Source: Massilia sp. H6 (GTDB lineage Bacteria > Pseudomonadota > Gammaproteobacteria > Burkholderiales > Burkholderiaceae_D). Taken from it: DNA of 64,000 nucleotides. The stretch covers positions 3,286,001 to 3,350,000 of the forward strand of contig NZ_CP103371.1 of the NCBI RefSeq assembly GCF_024802625.1, given 5' to 3'. A program made the position numbers and the translations under genes. Below, piece by piece: positions 54,290 through 64,000 of the stretch. Each line of letters opens with the position of its first letter. Position 1 is the stretch's first letter. A model generated the notes under the pieces. That model was given only the letters and a program-made list of their open reading frames with translations. It had not been told where the DNA came from and did no database searches.

Positions 54290-54922
54290 CTAGGCGGCGC
54301 GCAGTGCGGCCGCAGCGCGGGCCAGTGCGGTGATGCCCGCCCAGTCGCCAGCGAGCATCAGGTCTTTCGGGGTCAGCCAGGAGCCACCTACGCAAGCCAC
54401 GTTCTTGCAGGCCAAAAAGCCTGGCGCGGTCTCGATCGAGATGCCGCCGGTGGGGCAGAAGGTCACGTCCGGCAGCGGACCGCCGATCGCATTGAGCATG
54501 CCGATGCCGCCCGCCGGCACCGCCGGGAACAGTTTGAGCTGCTTAAAACCTTGCTCGCGCGCGGCCATCACTTCGGATGGCGTCATCACGCCCGGCAGCA
54601 GAGGCAGCCCGCTTTTTCGGGCAGCCTCGATCAGTGCCTGGGTCAGGCCCGGCGAGACGCCGAACACCGCACCGGCATCGCGCGCCTGTGCGAATTCTTC
54701 AGGCTGGGTCAGGGTGCCCACACCCAGGATGGCGCCTTCGACCTGGCTCATGGCGCGGATCGCGTCCAGGCCATGCCTGGTGCGCAGCGTCACTTCGAGT
54801 ACCCGGATACCGCCGGCTACCAGGGCCTTGGCCAGCGGTACTGCGTGCTCGGGATCGTCGATGGCGATCACGGGGATCACGCTCGCCGAGCGCATGATGT
54901 CAAGCAAGCTCAGTTGTTCCAT
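54290..54922 (-). CDS. eda: KDPG aldolase (Eda)
   Basis: Eda cleaves 2-keto-3-deoxy-6-phosphogluconate to pyruvate and glyceraldehyde-3-phosphate, the last specific step of the Entner-Doudoroff pathway. The 210-residue product has [36 protein letters not shown], catalytic Lys in [17 protein letters not shown] and CVGGSWLTP. Its start codon overlaps the stop of edd (TAATG), showing tight coupling. Confidence 0.96.
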   Translation of the reverse strand: MEQLSLLDIMRSASVIPVIAIDDPEHAVPLAKALVAGGIRVLEVTLRTRHGLDAIRAMSQVEGAILGVGTLTQPEEFAQARDAGAVFGVSPGLTQALIEAARKSGLPLLPGVMTPSEVMAAREQGFKQLKLFPAVPAGGIGMLNAIGGPLPDVTFCPTGGISIETAPGFLACKNVACVGGSWLTPKDLMLAGDWAGITALARAAAALRAA

Positions 54923-56841
54923 TATTTCTGCGTCCTGAAAAGAAAGTCTTCATCGGAACCCGGCATGACGTCGCCGGCATTGATACCTTCGTGCAGCGGT
55001 ACTGTAGTGGGAATCGGCGAGGGCATCGGGAAGGTGGCCGCGCCCTGCTCTGCCGGCGTGCTGATGCTGCGGAACATGGCGAACAGCTCGCGCCCCATCC
55101 CGATGTGGCTCTTGGACAGGTCGGCGCTCGCCATGCTGCGCGAGGCCCAGACCTCGTCGGGCACCAGCGCGGCAAAACTGCCGGCGGTGGCGTCAACGCG
55201 GATGAGGTCGCCGTCGCGCACCCGGCCGAGCGGACCGCCCGCCAGGATCTCAGGCGAGACGTGGATCGCCGCCGGCACCTTGCCAGAGGCGCCCGACATG
55301 CGCCCGTCGGTCACCAGCGCCACCTTGAAGCCGGCGTCTTGCAGGTTCGACAGCGCCGGGGTCAGTGCGTGCAGTTCCGGCATGCCGTTGGCGCGCGGGC
55401 CCTGGAAGCGCAGCACGGCGACGAAGTCGCGCTCGAGCTTTTTATCTTTATAGGCCTGCATGAATTCTTCTTGCGAATCGAAGGTGAGCGCCGGCGCCTC
55501 GACCACGTGGTACTGCGGCTTCACCGACGAGATCTTCATGATGGCGCGGCCCAGGTTACCCTGTACCAGCACCATGCCGCCGTTGTCGCTGAACGGGTTC
55601 GCGGCCGGGCGCAGCACCGTGTCGTCGCCGGAGTGCTGCGGCACGTCGCGCCAGAATACCTTGCCGGCTTCGTCCAGGAAGGGCTCCTTGCAGTGATTGC
55701 GCAGGCCGTGGCCCAGGATGGTGTTGACATCGTCGTGCGCCAGGCCGGCGTCGAGCAGTTCGCGGATCACGAAGCCCGGGCCGCCGGCGGCCTGGAAGTG
55801 ATTGATGTCGGCTTCGCCGTTCGGATAGATGCGGGTCAGCGAAGGCACCACTTTCGACAGTTCGTCGAAATCGTTCCAGTCGATCGCGATGCCGGCCGCG
55901 CGCGCGATCGCCACCAGGTGCAGCGTGTGGTTGGTCGAGCCGCCGGTCGCGTGCAGCGCGACGATGGCATTGACGATGCTCTTTTCGTCGACGATGCGGC
56001 CGATCGGCATGTAGGTACTGCCCTGCTGCGAGATCGCCACCGCCTGCTGCGACGCGGCGACTGTCAGCGCATCGCGTAGCGGCGTACCTGGCGTGATGAA
56101 GGCGGCGCCCGGCAAGTGCAGGCCCATCATCTCCATCAGCATCTGGTTGCTGTTGGCGGTACCGTAGAAGGTGCAGGTGCCGGCGTCGTGGTAGGACTGC
56201 GATTCGCATTCCATCAGCTCTTCGCGGGTGGCCTTGCCCTGCGCGTAGAGCTGGCGCACGCGCGCCTTTTCCTTGTTCGACAGGCCGGAGGTCATCGGGC
56301 CGCCCGGCACGAAAATACCCGGGATATGGCCGAAGTGCAGCGCGCCGATCAGCAGGCCCGGCACGATCTTGTCGCAGATGCCCAGGTACAGCGCGGCGTC
56401 GAACATATTGTGCGACAGCGCCACGGCGGTGGACATGGCGATGGTGTCGCGCGAGAACAGCGACAGCTCCATGCCCGGCTGGCCCTGCGTGACGCCGTCG
56501 CACATGGCTGGCACGCCGCCCGCGAACTGGGCCACGGCGCCGATGTCGCGCACCGCGTCCTTGATCACTTTCGGGAAAGTTTCAAAAGGCTGGTGCGCCG
56601 ACAGCATATCGTTATACGAAGAAACGATGGCGACCGACGGCTGCTTGTATTCGCGCAGCTTGAGCTTGTCGTTGGCCGGAAAGGCGGCAAAACCGTGCGC
56701 CAGGTTGGTACACGATAGCGCGCCACGCTGCACGCCCTGGATCCGGGCCGCTTCGAGATGCGCCAGGTAGGCCGCGCGCGATGGCCGGCTGCGCTCGATG
56801 ATCCGCTTGGTTACCTGCTCGACTACGGGGTGCAGCGCCAT
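54922..56841 (-). CDS. edd: Phosphogluconate dehydratase (Edd)
   Basis: Edd dehydrates 6-phosphogluconate to KDPG using a [4Fe-4S] cluster. The 639-residue protein (family about 605) includes [73 protein letters not shown] and [20 protein letters not shown]. It retains the cluster-binding Cys residues. The extra length lies mainly at the C terminus ([21 protein letters not shown]). A HexR-type palindrome is about 26 bp upstream of the start codon. It forms an operon with eda. Confidence 0.96.
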   Translation of the reverse strand: MALHPVVEQVTKRIIERSRPSRAAYLAHLEAARIQGVQRGALSCTNLAHGFAAFPANDKLKLREYKQPSVAIVSSYNDMLSAHQPFETFPKVIKDAVRDIGAVAQFAGGVPAMCDGVTQGQPGMELSLFSRDTIAMSTAVALSHNMFDAALYLGICDKIVPGLLIGALHFGHIPGIFVPGGPMTSGLSNKEKARVRQLYAQGKATREELMECESQSYHDAGTCTFYGTANSNQMLMEMMGLHLPGAAFITPGTPLRDALTVAASQQAVAISQQGSTYMPIGRIVDEKSIVNAIVALHATGGSTNHTLHLVAIARAAGIAIDWNDFDELSKVVPSLTRIYPNGEADINHFQAAGGPGFVIRELLDAGLAHDDVNTILGHGLRNHCKEPFLDEAGKVFWRDVPQHSGDDTVLRPAANPFSDNGGMVLVQGNLGRAIMKISSVKPQYHVVEAPALTFDSQEEFMQAYKDKKLERDFVAVLRFQGPRANGMPELHALTPALSNLQDAGFKVALVTDGRMSGASGKVPAAIHVSPEILAGGPLGRVRDGDLIRVDATAGSFAALVPDEVWASRSMASADLSKSHIGMGRELFAMFRSISTPAEQGAATFPMPSPIPTTVPLHEGINAGDVMPGSDEDFLFRTQK

Positions 56842-56866
56842 GATCGCTCCTTCTAAATTTAGTATC

Positions 56867-56881
56867 TGAAATTTTACTACA
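56867..56881 (-). promoter_or_regulatory. Candidate HexR box of edd-eda
   Basis: On the minus strand TGTAGTAAAATTTCA resembles the HexR-type palindrome TGTAGT-N3-ATTACA with two mismatches in the right arm. It is 25 bp upstream of the edd start and shares TGTAGT with the sites at pgi and zwf. Confidence 0.55.
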
Positions 56882-56991
56882 GATTAATCCGAGTTGCAGC
56901 TGGCGCCATCGCTGCTCCGTCAGCGCACGTCGAGCCGGGTCGATCGTCGTCGACGAGCTGGGCGCTGCAATGTGAATATCACCAGCTTTTA

Positions 56992-57006
56992 TGTAGTGAA
57001 TTTACG
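56992..57006 (+). promoter_or_regulatory. Candidate HexR box of pgi
   Basis: TGTAGTGAATTTACG is a near-palindrome (one final mismatch) of the same type as the zwf box TGTAGTAAATTTACA. It lies 62 bp upstream of the pgi start codon. Confidence 0.55.
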
Positions 57007-57068
57007 CACGCGTATTGTATTATTCGCTAATCTGCTATTGACAACATTGTGCCATCGAACCCGACCTT

Positions 57069-58724
<1,656 letters not shown>

Positions 58725-58755
58725 AACCGCAAACGAGCACGCAAAGAGCACGCAC

Positions 58756-59658
58756 ATGGCAACCGATAAATTCGAAGTGGTACACGACACGCCGATGCTG
58801 GTCGGCGAATCCGCAACCTGGCACGAGGTCGAATCGGCCCTGTACTGGGTAGACATCAATGGCTTGACCGTCAACCGCGTGCACCCGGCCAGCGGCAAGT
58901 TCACCTCGTGGAAGATGGGCTCGGAGCCGTCGGCGCTGGCCGTCGATGGCGACAACAACCTGGTGGTCGCCACGCGCCACGGGCTCATTTGCCTGAACAC
59001 GACCAGCGGCAAGGAAACGCCGGTTGCGGACGCACCCTACGACGCGTCGATTGTCCGCTTCAACGACGGCCGCGTGGACCCGGCGGGCCGCTTCTGGATC
59101 GGCACCATGTACGAGCCGCGCGACCAGCCGGCCGCCGAAATGTACGTGCTCGAGCGCGGCCGCCTGCGCCGCGCTTGGGCCGGCGGCATGACCAACTCGA
59201 ACGGCCTGGCCTGGAGCCTGGACGGGCGCACGATGTTCCATGCCGATACCACCAGCCACCGCATCGACTGCTACGACTTCGACCCGGCAACCGGGGTGCA
59301 GTCCAACGCCCGCACCCTGCTCACGTTCTCGACCGACAAGTCGGCGGCCGATTACGGCGGCCGTCCAGACGGCGCGACGCTCGACAGCGAAGGCGCCTAC
59401 TGGGTAGCGATGTTCGAAGGCGGCCGCGTGCTGCGCATCGCGCCCGACGGCAAGATCCTGCGCGAGCTTGCGCTGCCGGTGCGCTGCCCGACCTCGGTCG
59501 CCTTTGGCGGCGCCGACCTGCGCACGCTGTATATCACCAGTGCCAGCCATGGGCGCTCGGCGCAAGAACTGGCAACCTATCCGCTCAGCGGCAAGGTGCT
59601 GTCGATCCGGGTGGATGTCGCCGGGCGAGAAGAGCCGGAGTATCAGCCGCATCCATGA
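58756..59658 (+). CDS. SMP-30/gluconolactonase-family lactonase, possibly serving as 6-phosphogluconolactonase
   Basis: SMP-30 proteins are metal-dependent beta-propeller lactonases. The 300-residue product has the conserved metal ligand region: VGESATWHEVESALYWVDI, RFNDGRVDPAGRFWIGTMYE, GGMTNSNGLAWSLDGRTMFHAD, and ADYGGRPDGATLDSEGAYWVAM. It sits 31 bp after pgi and just before zwf, and no pgl-type gene is visible in the window, so it could hydrolyse 6-phosphogluconolactone between Zwf and Edd. The lactone specificity is inference; gluconolactone or another sugar lactone are alternatives. Confidence 0.88.
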   Translation: MATDKFEVVHDTPMLVGESATWHEVESALYWVDINGLTVNRVHPASGKFTSWKMGSEPSALAVDGDNNLVVATRHGLICLNTTSGKETPVADAPYDASIVRFNDGRVDPAGRFWIGTMYEPRDQPAAEMYVLERGRLRRAWAGGMTNSNGLAWSLDGRTMFHADTTSHRIDCYDFDPATGVQSNARTLLTFSTDKSAADYGGRPDGATLDSEGAYWVAMFEGGRVLRIAPDGKILRELALPVRCPTSVAFGGADLRTLYITSASHGRSAQELATYPLSGKVLSIRVDVAGREEPEYQPHP

Positions 59659-59682
59659 GGGCAGGCGTCTGCCGCCTCATTT

Positions 59683-59697
59683 TGTAGTAAGTTTTCT
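59683..59697 (+). promoter_or_regulatory. Weaker candidate HexR half-site, zwf upstream
   Basis: TGTAGTAAGTTTTCT carries the conserved TGTAGTAA left arm, but its right arm is degenerate. It is 32 bp before the strong zwf box, center to center, suggesting paired binding. Confidence 0.4.
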
Positions 59698-59714
59698 TGC
59701 TAATGCGATATTCG

Positions 59715-59729
59715 TGTAGTAAATTTACA
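59715..59729 (+). promoter_or_regulatory. Candidate HexR box of zwf-hexR
   Basis: TGTAGTAAATTTACA is a near-perfect palindrome 30 bp upstream of the zwf start. It is the best of the four similar sites in this block and would allow HexR to control its own gene, which follows zwf. Confidence 0.65.
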
Positions 59730-59758
59730 TCCAAGTCTTCACTCTCTACCAGGCTCCC

Positions 59759-61228
59759 ATGGCACTTTCCGATTTCGACCTCATTTTCTTCGGCGGTAGC
59801 GGCGACCTTGCAATGCGCAAGCTGCTGCCTGCGATGTACTCGCGCGATGTCTGCAACGATCTGCCGGACAGCGCACGCATCATCTGCGTGGGCCGGGAAG
59901 AAGCCACCCAGGAAGCTTTCCTGAACATGGTCGAGACCAATTCCAAGCAACACATCAAGGACACGCCCAATGAGGAAAGCTGGGCGCGCTTCCTCAAGCG
60001 CATCGTCTACGTGGCGCTCGATGCGACCAATGTGGGCACATATGATCCGCTGGTGGCAGCGCTGCGCCAGGACGCTTCGCTCACCCGTGTCTACTACCTG
60101 GCCACCCCGCCCCACCTGTTCGCCACCATCTGCGACAACCTGGCCGCGACCGGCCTGGTCTCGCCGAATTCGCGCGTGGTGCTGGAAAAGCCGCTCGGGC
60201 GCGACCTGGCCTCGGCCAAGCAGATCAACGCGGACGTCGGCAAGGTCTTTCTCGAGTCGCAGATCTACCGGATCGACCATTACCTGGGCAAGGAGACAGT
60301 GCAGAACCTGCTGGCCCTGCGCTTTGGCAACATCCTGTTCGAGCCGCTGTGGCGCCGCGAATGGATTTCAGACGTGCAGATCACCATCGCCGAGAAGATC
60401 GGCGTCGGCAACCGCCTGGGCTATTACGATACCTCGGGCGCGCTGCGCGACATGCTGCAGAACCACCTGCTGCAACTGCTGTGCATCGTCGCGATGGAGC
60501 CGCCGACCTCGATTTCGCCGGACGCCGTGCGCGATGCCAAGCTGCAGGTGCTGCGCTCGCTCAAGCGCTTCACACCGACGACGCTGTCGCAGAACGTCGT
60601 GCGCGGCCAGTACCGCGGCGGCTATGTCGACGGCCAGGCAGTGCCGGGCTACCGCGATGAGCCGGGCGCACCGAAGGGGTCGAAGACCGAGACCTTCGTC
60701 GCCGTCAAGGCCGAGATCGACACCTGGCGCTGGGCCGGCGTGCCCTTCTACCTGCGCACCGGCAAGCGCATGGCCGACCGCCTGGCCGAGATCGTGGTGC
60801 GCTTCAAACCGATCCCGCATTCGATCTTCAACCAGCCAACGTCGAGCTTCCAGCCCAACAGCCTGGTGATCCGCCTGCAGCCGGACGAAGGCCTGTCGAT
60901 GAACCTGATGGCCAAGACCCCGGGCGACTCGATGCGCCTGAAGCAGGCCGAGCTGGAACTGGACTTCCGCGAGCAGTTCAAGAGCCCGCGCATGGAAGCC
61001 TACGAGCGGCTGCTGGTGGACGTGCTGCGCGGCCAGCTGACCTTGTTCATGCGCGGCGACGAACTCGAAGCGGCCTGGGAATGGGTCGAGCCGATCCTGG
61101 AACACTGGGAGCAGGACGACTCAACGCCCGTGCCTTATTCGTCGGGCACCTGGGGCCCGGCCGCCTCGAGCGCGTTGATCGGCCGCGATGGCTTGCAGTG
61201 GCGCGAAGAAGTACTGCCCGAAGACTAA
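59759..61228 (+). CDS. zwf: Glucose-6-phosphate 1-dehydrogenase
   Basis: Zwf oxidises glucose-6-phosphate to 6-phosphogluconolactone, feeding both the Entner-Doudoroff and pentose phosphate routes. The 489-residue protein has the nucleotide loop FFGGSGDLAMRKLLPAMY, substrate motif YRIDHYLGKETVQNLLALRF with the catalytic His, GYYDTSGALRDMLQNHLLQLL, and WAGVPFYLRTGKRM. Length is normal. hexR follows after 12 bp, so the two are co-transcribed. Confidence 0.97.
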   Translation: MALSDFDLIFFGGSGDLAMRKLLPAMYSRDVCNDLPDSARIICVGREEATQEAFLNMVETNSKQHIKDTPNEESWARFLKRIVYVALDATNVGTYDPLVAALRQDASLTRVYYLATPPHLFATICDNLAATGLVSPNSRVVLEKPLGRDLASAKQINADVGKVFLESQIYRIDHYLGKETVQNLLALRFGNILFEPLWRREWISDVQITIAEKIGVGNRLGYYDTSGALRDMLQNHLLQLLCIVAMEPPTSISPDAVRDAKLQVLRSLKRFTPTTLSQNVVRGQYRGGYVDGQAVPGYRDEPGAPKGSKTETFVAVKAEIDTWRWAGVPFYLRTGKRMADRLAEIVVRFKPIPHSIFNQPTSSFQPNSLVIRLQPDEGLSMNLMAKTPGDSMRLKQAELELDFREQFKSPRMEAYERLLVDVLRGQLTLFMRGDELEAAWEWVEPILEHWEQDDSTPVPYSSGTWGPAASSALIGRDGLQWREEVLPED

Positions 61229-61240
61229 GGGCAAACGACC

Positions 61241-62095
61241 ATGCTGCTCGACTCCATCCGCACCCAGCTCGACTCGCTCTCGAAATCCGAGCGCAAGGTG
61301 GCGCTGGCGGTGCTGGCCGCGCCCGCGAACACGGTAAGCCAGAACATCACCGCGCTGGCCCGGCACGCGCAGGTGTCCGAGCCGACCGTGGTGCGCTTTT
61401 GCCGCACGCTCGGCTACGACGGCTGGCACGAGTTCAAGCTCAAGCTGGCGCAAGGCCTGGCGCTGGCGCTGCCAGGGGCGAACGAGCAGCCGGCGCCGGA
61501 CGACCTGGCGGCGGACCTGGTCAACAAGATCTGCAGCCGCTCGATCAACACCTTGCTCGACCTGCGCAACAACCTTAAACCCGAACTGATCCAGAAGGCG
61601 CTCGACATCCTGTCGCGTGCCAACAAGATCGAGTTCTACGGACAGGGCTCGTCGGGTTTTGTCGCCTGCGACGCCCAGCACAAGTTCTTTCGCTCGGGCG
61701 TGCCCACCGTGGCCTATACCGATCCGGCGATCCACTCCATCGCGGCGGCGCTGCTGCGCGAAGGCGACGCGGTGGTGGCGATTTCCCAGCGCGGCAACAA
61801 CCCGGCCCTGACCCGCTCGGCCAAGCTGGCACGCCGCGGCGGCGCCGACGTGATCGTGCTGGCGCCGTCCGGCACGCCGCTGGCGGAGATCGCGACGCTG
61901 TTCATTCCGATCGACCTGGTGTTCGCGATCGACCCCTACACGCCAATTTCGGCGCGCCTGGCCTACCTGGTCGTGATCGATGTGCTGGCAGTCGGGCTGG
62001 CGCTGCAGCGCGGGCCGGAATTTCGCAAGAAAATGCAGAACGCACAAAAGGCGCTGCAAGAGTTCGACATGCAGTTCGATTCGTTTATCGGCTGA
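61241..62095 (+). CDS. hexR: HexR-type transcriptional regulator (MurR/RpiR family)
   Basis: HexR is a KDPG-sensing regulator of hexose catabolism. The 284-residue product has an N-terminal RpiR helix-turn-helix (about 5-75: SKSERKVALAVLAAPANTVS, then VSEPTVVRFCRTLGYDGWHE). A C-terminal SIS sugar-phosphate domain (about 120-260) has IEFYGQGSSGFVACDAQHKF, RSGVPTVAYTDPAIHSIAAAL and DAVVAISQRGNNPALTRSAK. Its position directly after zwf and the TGTAGT palindromes near edd, pgi and zwf support the HexR name over other RpiR members. Confidence 0.92.
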   Translation: MLLDSIRTQLDSLSKSERKVALAVLAAPANTVSQNITALARHAQVSEPTVVRFCRTLGYDGWHEFKLKLAQGLALALPGANEQPAPDDLAADLVNKICSRSINTLLDLRNNLKPELIQKALDILSRANKIEFYGQGSSGFVACDAQHKFFRSGVPTVAYTDPAIHSIAAALLREGDAVVAISQRGNNPALTRSAKLARRGGADVIVLAPSGTPLAEIATLFIPIDLVFAIDPYTPISARLAYLVVIDVLAVGLALQRGPEFRKKMQNAQKALQEFDMQFDSFIG

Positions 62096-62182
62096 ATCCG
62101 GTGACCCCACCCGGGGCCGCGACAAGAAGCAAACCCGCCACAGGTGTAAAATACCCGGTTTCCAAAGCACCCCGGATACGCC

Positions 62183-62683
62183 ATGCACATCAACCCAGAA
62201 CGCAGCGACCGCCCCGACTACGCCTTGCTCGAACGCCAGGTCGAGAGCGTCCTTGAAGGCGAACGCAGCCTGATCGCGAACGCCGCGCAGTTTTCCGCCC
62301 TCGTGTACGACACGCTTGCCGACCTGAACTGGGCCGGTTTCTATTTCACCGTAGCGGCCCGCAAGGGCGAAGGCCAGGACCTGCTGGTCGGCCCCTTCCA
62401 GGGCAAGCCAGCCTGCGCCCGCATTGCCTTTGGGCGCGGCGTCTGCGGCACTAGCGCCGTCGAGGGCAAGACCATCGTGGTGGCCGACGTGCACGCCTTC
62501 CCGGGACACATCGCCTGCGACTCGGCATCGAATTCTGAAATCGTGATCCCGCTCATCAAAGATGGCGCGGTGCTCGGCGTGTTCGATATCGACAGCCCGG
62601 TGCTGAACCGGTTTTCGGAAGAAGACCGTGCGGGGCTTGAGCGCATGGTTGCGGCTTTCCTGGACGGTACGGACTTTTCCTGA
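62183..62683 (+). CDS. Free methionine-(R)-sulfoxide reductase (GAF domain, MsrC-like)
   Basis: fRMsr reduces free methionine-R-sulfoxide, protecting the methionine pool. The 166-residue GAF protein has ALVYDTLADLNWAGFYFTVA, LLVGPFQGKPACARIAFGRGVCGTSAVEG and FPGHIACDSASNSEIVIPLI, placing the catalytic and resolving Cys residues as in the family. It lies between hexR and tal in the same direction. Confidence 0.92.
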   Translation: MHINPERSDRPDYALLERQVESVLEGERSLIANAAQFSALVYDTLADLNWAGFYFTVAARKGEGQDLLVGPFQGKPACARIAFGRGVCGTSAVEGKTIVVADVHAFPGHIACDSASNSEIVIPLIKDGAVLGVFDIDSPVLNRFSEEDRAGLERMVAAFLDGTDFS

Positions 62684-62713
62684 TCCTAGCAAACCTTCAC
62701 TGTAGATAACGCC

Positions 62714-63643
62714 ATGAACCAACTCGAACAACTCAAGCAATACACCACCGTGGTCGCCGACACCGGCGACTTCCAGTCGATCAAGGCCTATACGCCGCAG
62801 GATGCGACCACCAATCCGTCGCTGATCCTGAAGGCGGTGCAAAAGCCCGAATACCGTCCGCTGCTCGAAAAGGCTATCCTGGACGCGCCGCATGCGAGCA
62901 TCGACGACATCGTCGACAACCTCCTGATCGGTTTCGGCGTCGAGATCCTGAAGTTCGTGCCGGGCCGCGTGTCGACCGAGATCGACGCCGCCCTCTCCTT
63001 CGATACCGAAGCCACCGTCGCCAAGGGCCGCGAACTGATCGCCCTGTACGAAAAGGCCGGCGTCGCGCGCGAGCGCGTCTTGATCAAGATCGCCTCGACC
63101 TGGGAAGGCATCCGCGCCGCCGAGATCCTGGAGCAGGAAGGCATCCGCTGCAACCTGACGCTGCTGTTCTCGCTGTGCCAGGCGATCGCCTGCGCCGAGG
63201 CTGGCGTGCAGCTGATTTCTCCGTTCGTCGGCCGCATCTACGACTGGCACAAGAAGTCTACCGGCCTTGAGTACCAGGGCGCCGACGATCCGGGCGTGCA
63301 ATCGGTCAAGCGCATTTACCAGTACTACCGCACCTTCGGCTACCAGACCGAAGTGATGGGCGCGAGCTTCCGCAATACTTCGCAGATCCAGGAACTGGCC
63401 GGCTGCGACCTCTTGACCATTTCGCCGGACCTGCTGCAAAAGCTGGCCGACAGCGATGCGCCGCTCGAACGCAAGCTGGTCGCCGAGGCCCAGGCTGGCC
63501 TGGAGAAGATCACGATGGATGAAAAGACCTTCCGCTTCATGCTCAACGAAGATGCGATGGGCACCGAAAAGCTGGCCGAAGGCATTCGCGCCTTCGTAGC
63601 CGATTCGATCAAGCTCAAGCAGATGATCGGCACGATGCGCTGA
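62714..63643 (+). CDS. tal: Transaldolase
   Basis: Transaldolase transfers dihydroxyacetone units between sugar phosphates in the pentose phosphate pathway. The 309-residue product has [46 protein letters not shown], the Schiff-base Lys in [29 protein letters not shown] and [13 protein letters not shown]. Length matches class 1 TalB. A strong hairpin follows the stop. Confidence 0.97.
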   Translation: MNQLEQLKQYTTVVADTGDFQSIKAYTPQDATTNPSLILKAVQKPEYRPLLEKAILDAPHASIDDIVDNLLIGFGVEILKFVPGRVSTEIDAALSFDTEATVAKGRELIALYEKAGVARERVLIKIASTWEGIRAAEILEQEGIRCNLTLLFSLCQAIACAEAGVQLISPFVGRIYDWHKKSTGLEYQGADDPGVQSVKRIYQYYRTFGYQTEVMGASFRNTSQIQELAGCDLLTISPDLLQKLADSDAPLERKLVAEAQAGLEKITMDEKTFRFMLNEDAMGTEKLAEGIRAFVADSIKLKQMIGTMR

Positions 63644-63660
63644 CACTTGCGCAAGCAGTC

Positions 63661-63694
63661 AATACAAAAGCGCGCCTCGGCGCGCTTTTGTATT
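63661..63694. terminator. Bidirectional terminator between tal and the TetR-family gene
   Basis: A perfect 16-bp inverted repeat (AATACAAAAGCGCGCC and its complement) with a two-base loop lies between the convergent genes. It has a T-rich 3' side on each strand, so it could stop transcription from both directions. Confidence 0.88.
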
Positions 63695-63737
63695 TCGGGG
63701 TCGGTAGCAGGGCTACTGCGCCCCGCGTGCGACAGGA

Positions 63738-64000
63738 TCAGCAGTTGCGCAGCCCCAGCAGATAGGTATCGACGACCGCCCCGCCCAGCCCGACCAGGTC
63801 GTAGGCATCGGTATCGAACAGCCAGTTGCGGATCAGCCCATCCATGATGATCCACATGCCGTTGGCCACCGCCACCGGATCGAGATCCTGCCTGACGCTA
63901 CCCAGGGACTTGGCCTGCTTCAGACGGGTTTCCACCCGCTGCATCCAGATCAGCTGCTTTTCGCGCCGCCCCGCGCGCATGACGACGGCGTCGGCCACGA
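63738..64000 (-). CDS. TetR-family transcriptional regulator, C-terminal part (runs off window)
   Basis: The frame is open to the window edge and ends in DLDPVAVANGMWIIMDGLIRNWLFD, then DLVGLGGAVVDTYLLGLRN. This resembles the ligand-binding C-terminal domain of AcrR/TtgR-type TetR repressors, which control efflux pumps. An ATG at 63996-63998 is probably internal, since TetR proteins are about 200 residues with the DNA-binding domain at the N terminus, which would lie outside. The regulated genes are not in view. Confidence 0.75.
   Translation of the reverse strand, partial: VADAVVMRAGRREKQLIWMQRVETRLKQAKSLGSVRQDLDPVAVANGMWIIMDGLIRNWLFDTDAYDLVGLGGAVVDTYLLGLRNC

Noticed and set aside
62684..62713. 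HexR box upstream of tal
   Set aside because: Only ACTGTAGATAAC is seen, without a matching right arm; too weak to call.
61121..63646. Leftward open frame of 841 codons opposite hexR, the reductase and tal
   Set aside because: Spans three recognised sense genes and intergenic DNA; no family similarity.

Overview
The window is high-GC (roughly two-thirds G+C by eye) chromosomal DNA of a betaproteobacterium. Gene content (Entner-Doudoroff genes under a HexR-type regulator, ImuA/ImuB/DnaE2 mutasome, many PAS/GGDEF/EAL signalling proteins, a KaiC-like ATPase, DUF2145 and DUF2760 proteins) and protein style suggest Oxalobacteraceae, most likely Massilia or a close relative. That placement is inference; no rRNA or tRNA gene is visible.

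Layout. 1-9 kb: the start of pyrG (leftward, running off the edge), a class A penicillin-binding protein, the SOS-controlled error-prone polymerase gene dnaE2 (leftward), and an M61 peptidase. 9-15.3 kb: a TonB-dependent receptor behind a Fur-box-like site and ending at a strong terminator, then an overlapping kaiC-like / hybrid histidine kinase pair and two very small genes. 15.3-21 kb (leftward): an orphan DUF2384 protein, an orphan branched-chain amino-acid binding protein, an htrA-type protease with a QseBC-like two-component system, and a small heat-shock protein behind a sigma32-like promoter. 21-30.6 kb: a membrane metallophosphoesterase, a PAS-GGDEF-EAL protein, arfB, the SOS operon imuA-imuB, a putative Na+/H+ antiporter, a HepT-like protein without its usual catalytic motif, and a membrane endo/exonuclease/phosphatase.

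30.7-40.3 kb is the most accessory-looking part. Two same-orientation IS1595-family elements (30719-31800 and 39206-40286), each with its own 8-bp target duplication, bracket a two-gene envelope pair (a secreted protein and DUF2145) and a DUF2760 / Hsp70 / Hsp70 gene set. The two Hsp70-like proteins are tandem paralogues. The second begins at the last of three 14-bp repeats that contain chained GTGA mini-ORFs. 40.4-48.1 kb: a PRC-barrel protein, hrpA, argA, a YggX-family gene, a small lipoprotein and rpiA. 48.1-53.7 kb: a decayed short-chain dehydrogenase, a secreted protein of unknown function, and a divergent pair made of a hybrid sensor kinase with an IS3 OrfA-like helix-turn-helix at its N terminus and a PAS-GAF-like-GGDEF cyclase.

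53.7-64 kb is a central carbon block. edd-eda plus a zincin-like gene run leftward; pgi, an SMP-30 lactonase, zwf, hexR, a free-methionine-sulfoxide reductase and tal run rightward. Similar TGTAGT-type palindromes lie before edd, pgi and zwf and probably bind HexR. Together the genes convert glucose-6-phosphate through 6-phosphogluconate to pyruvate and glyceraldehyde-3-phosphate. The window ends in the C-terminal part of a TetR-family regulator.
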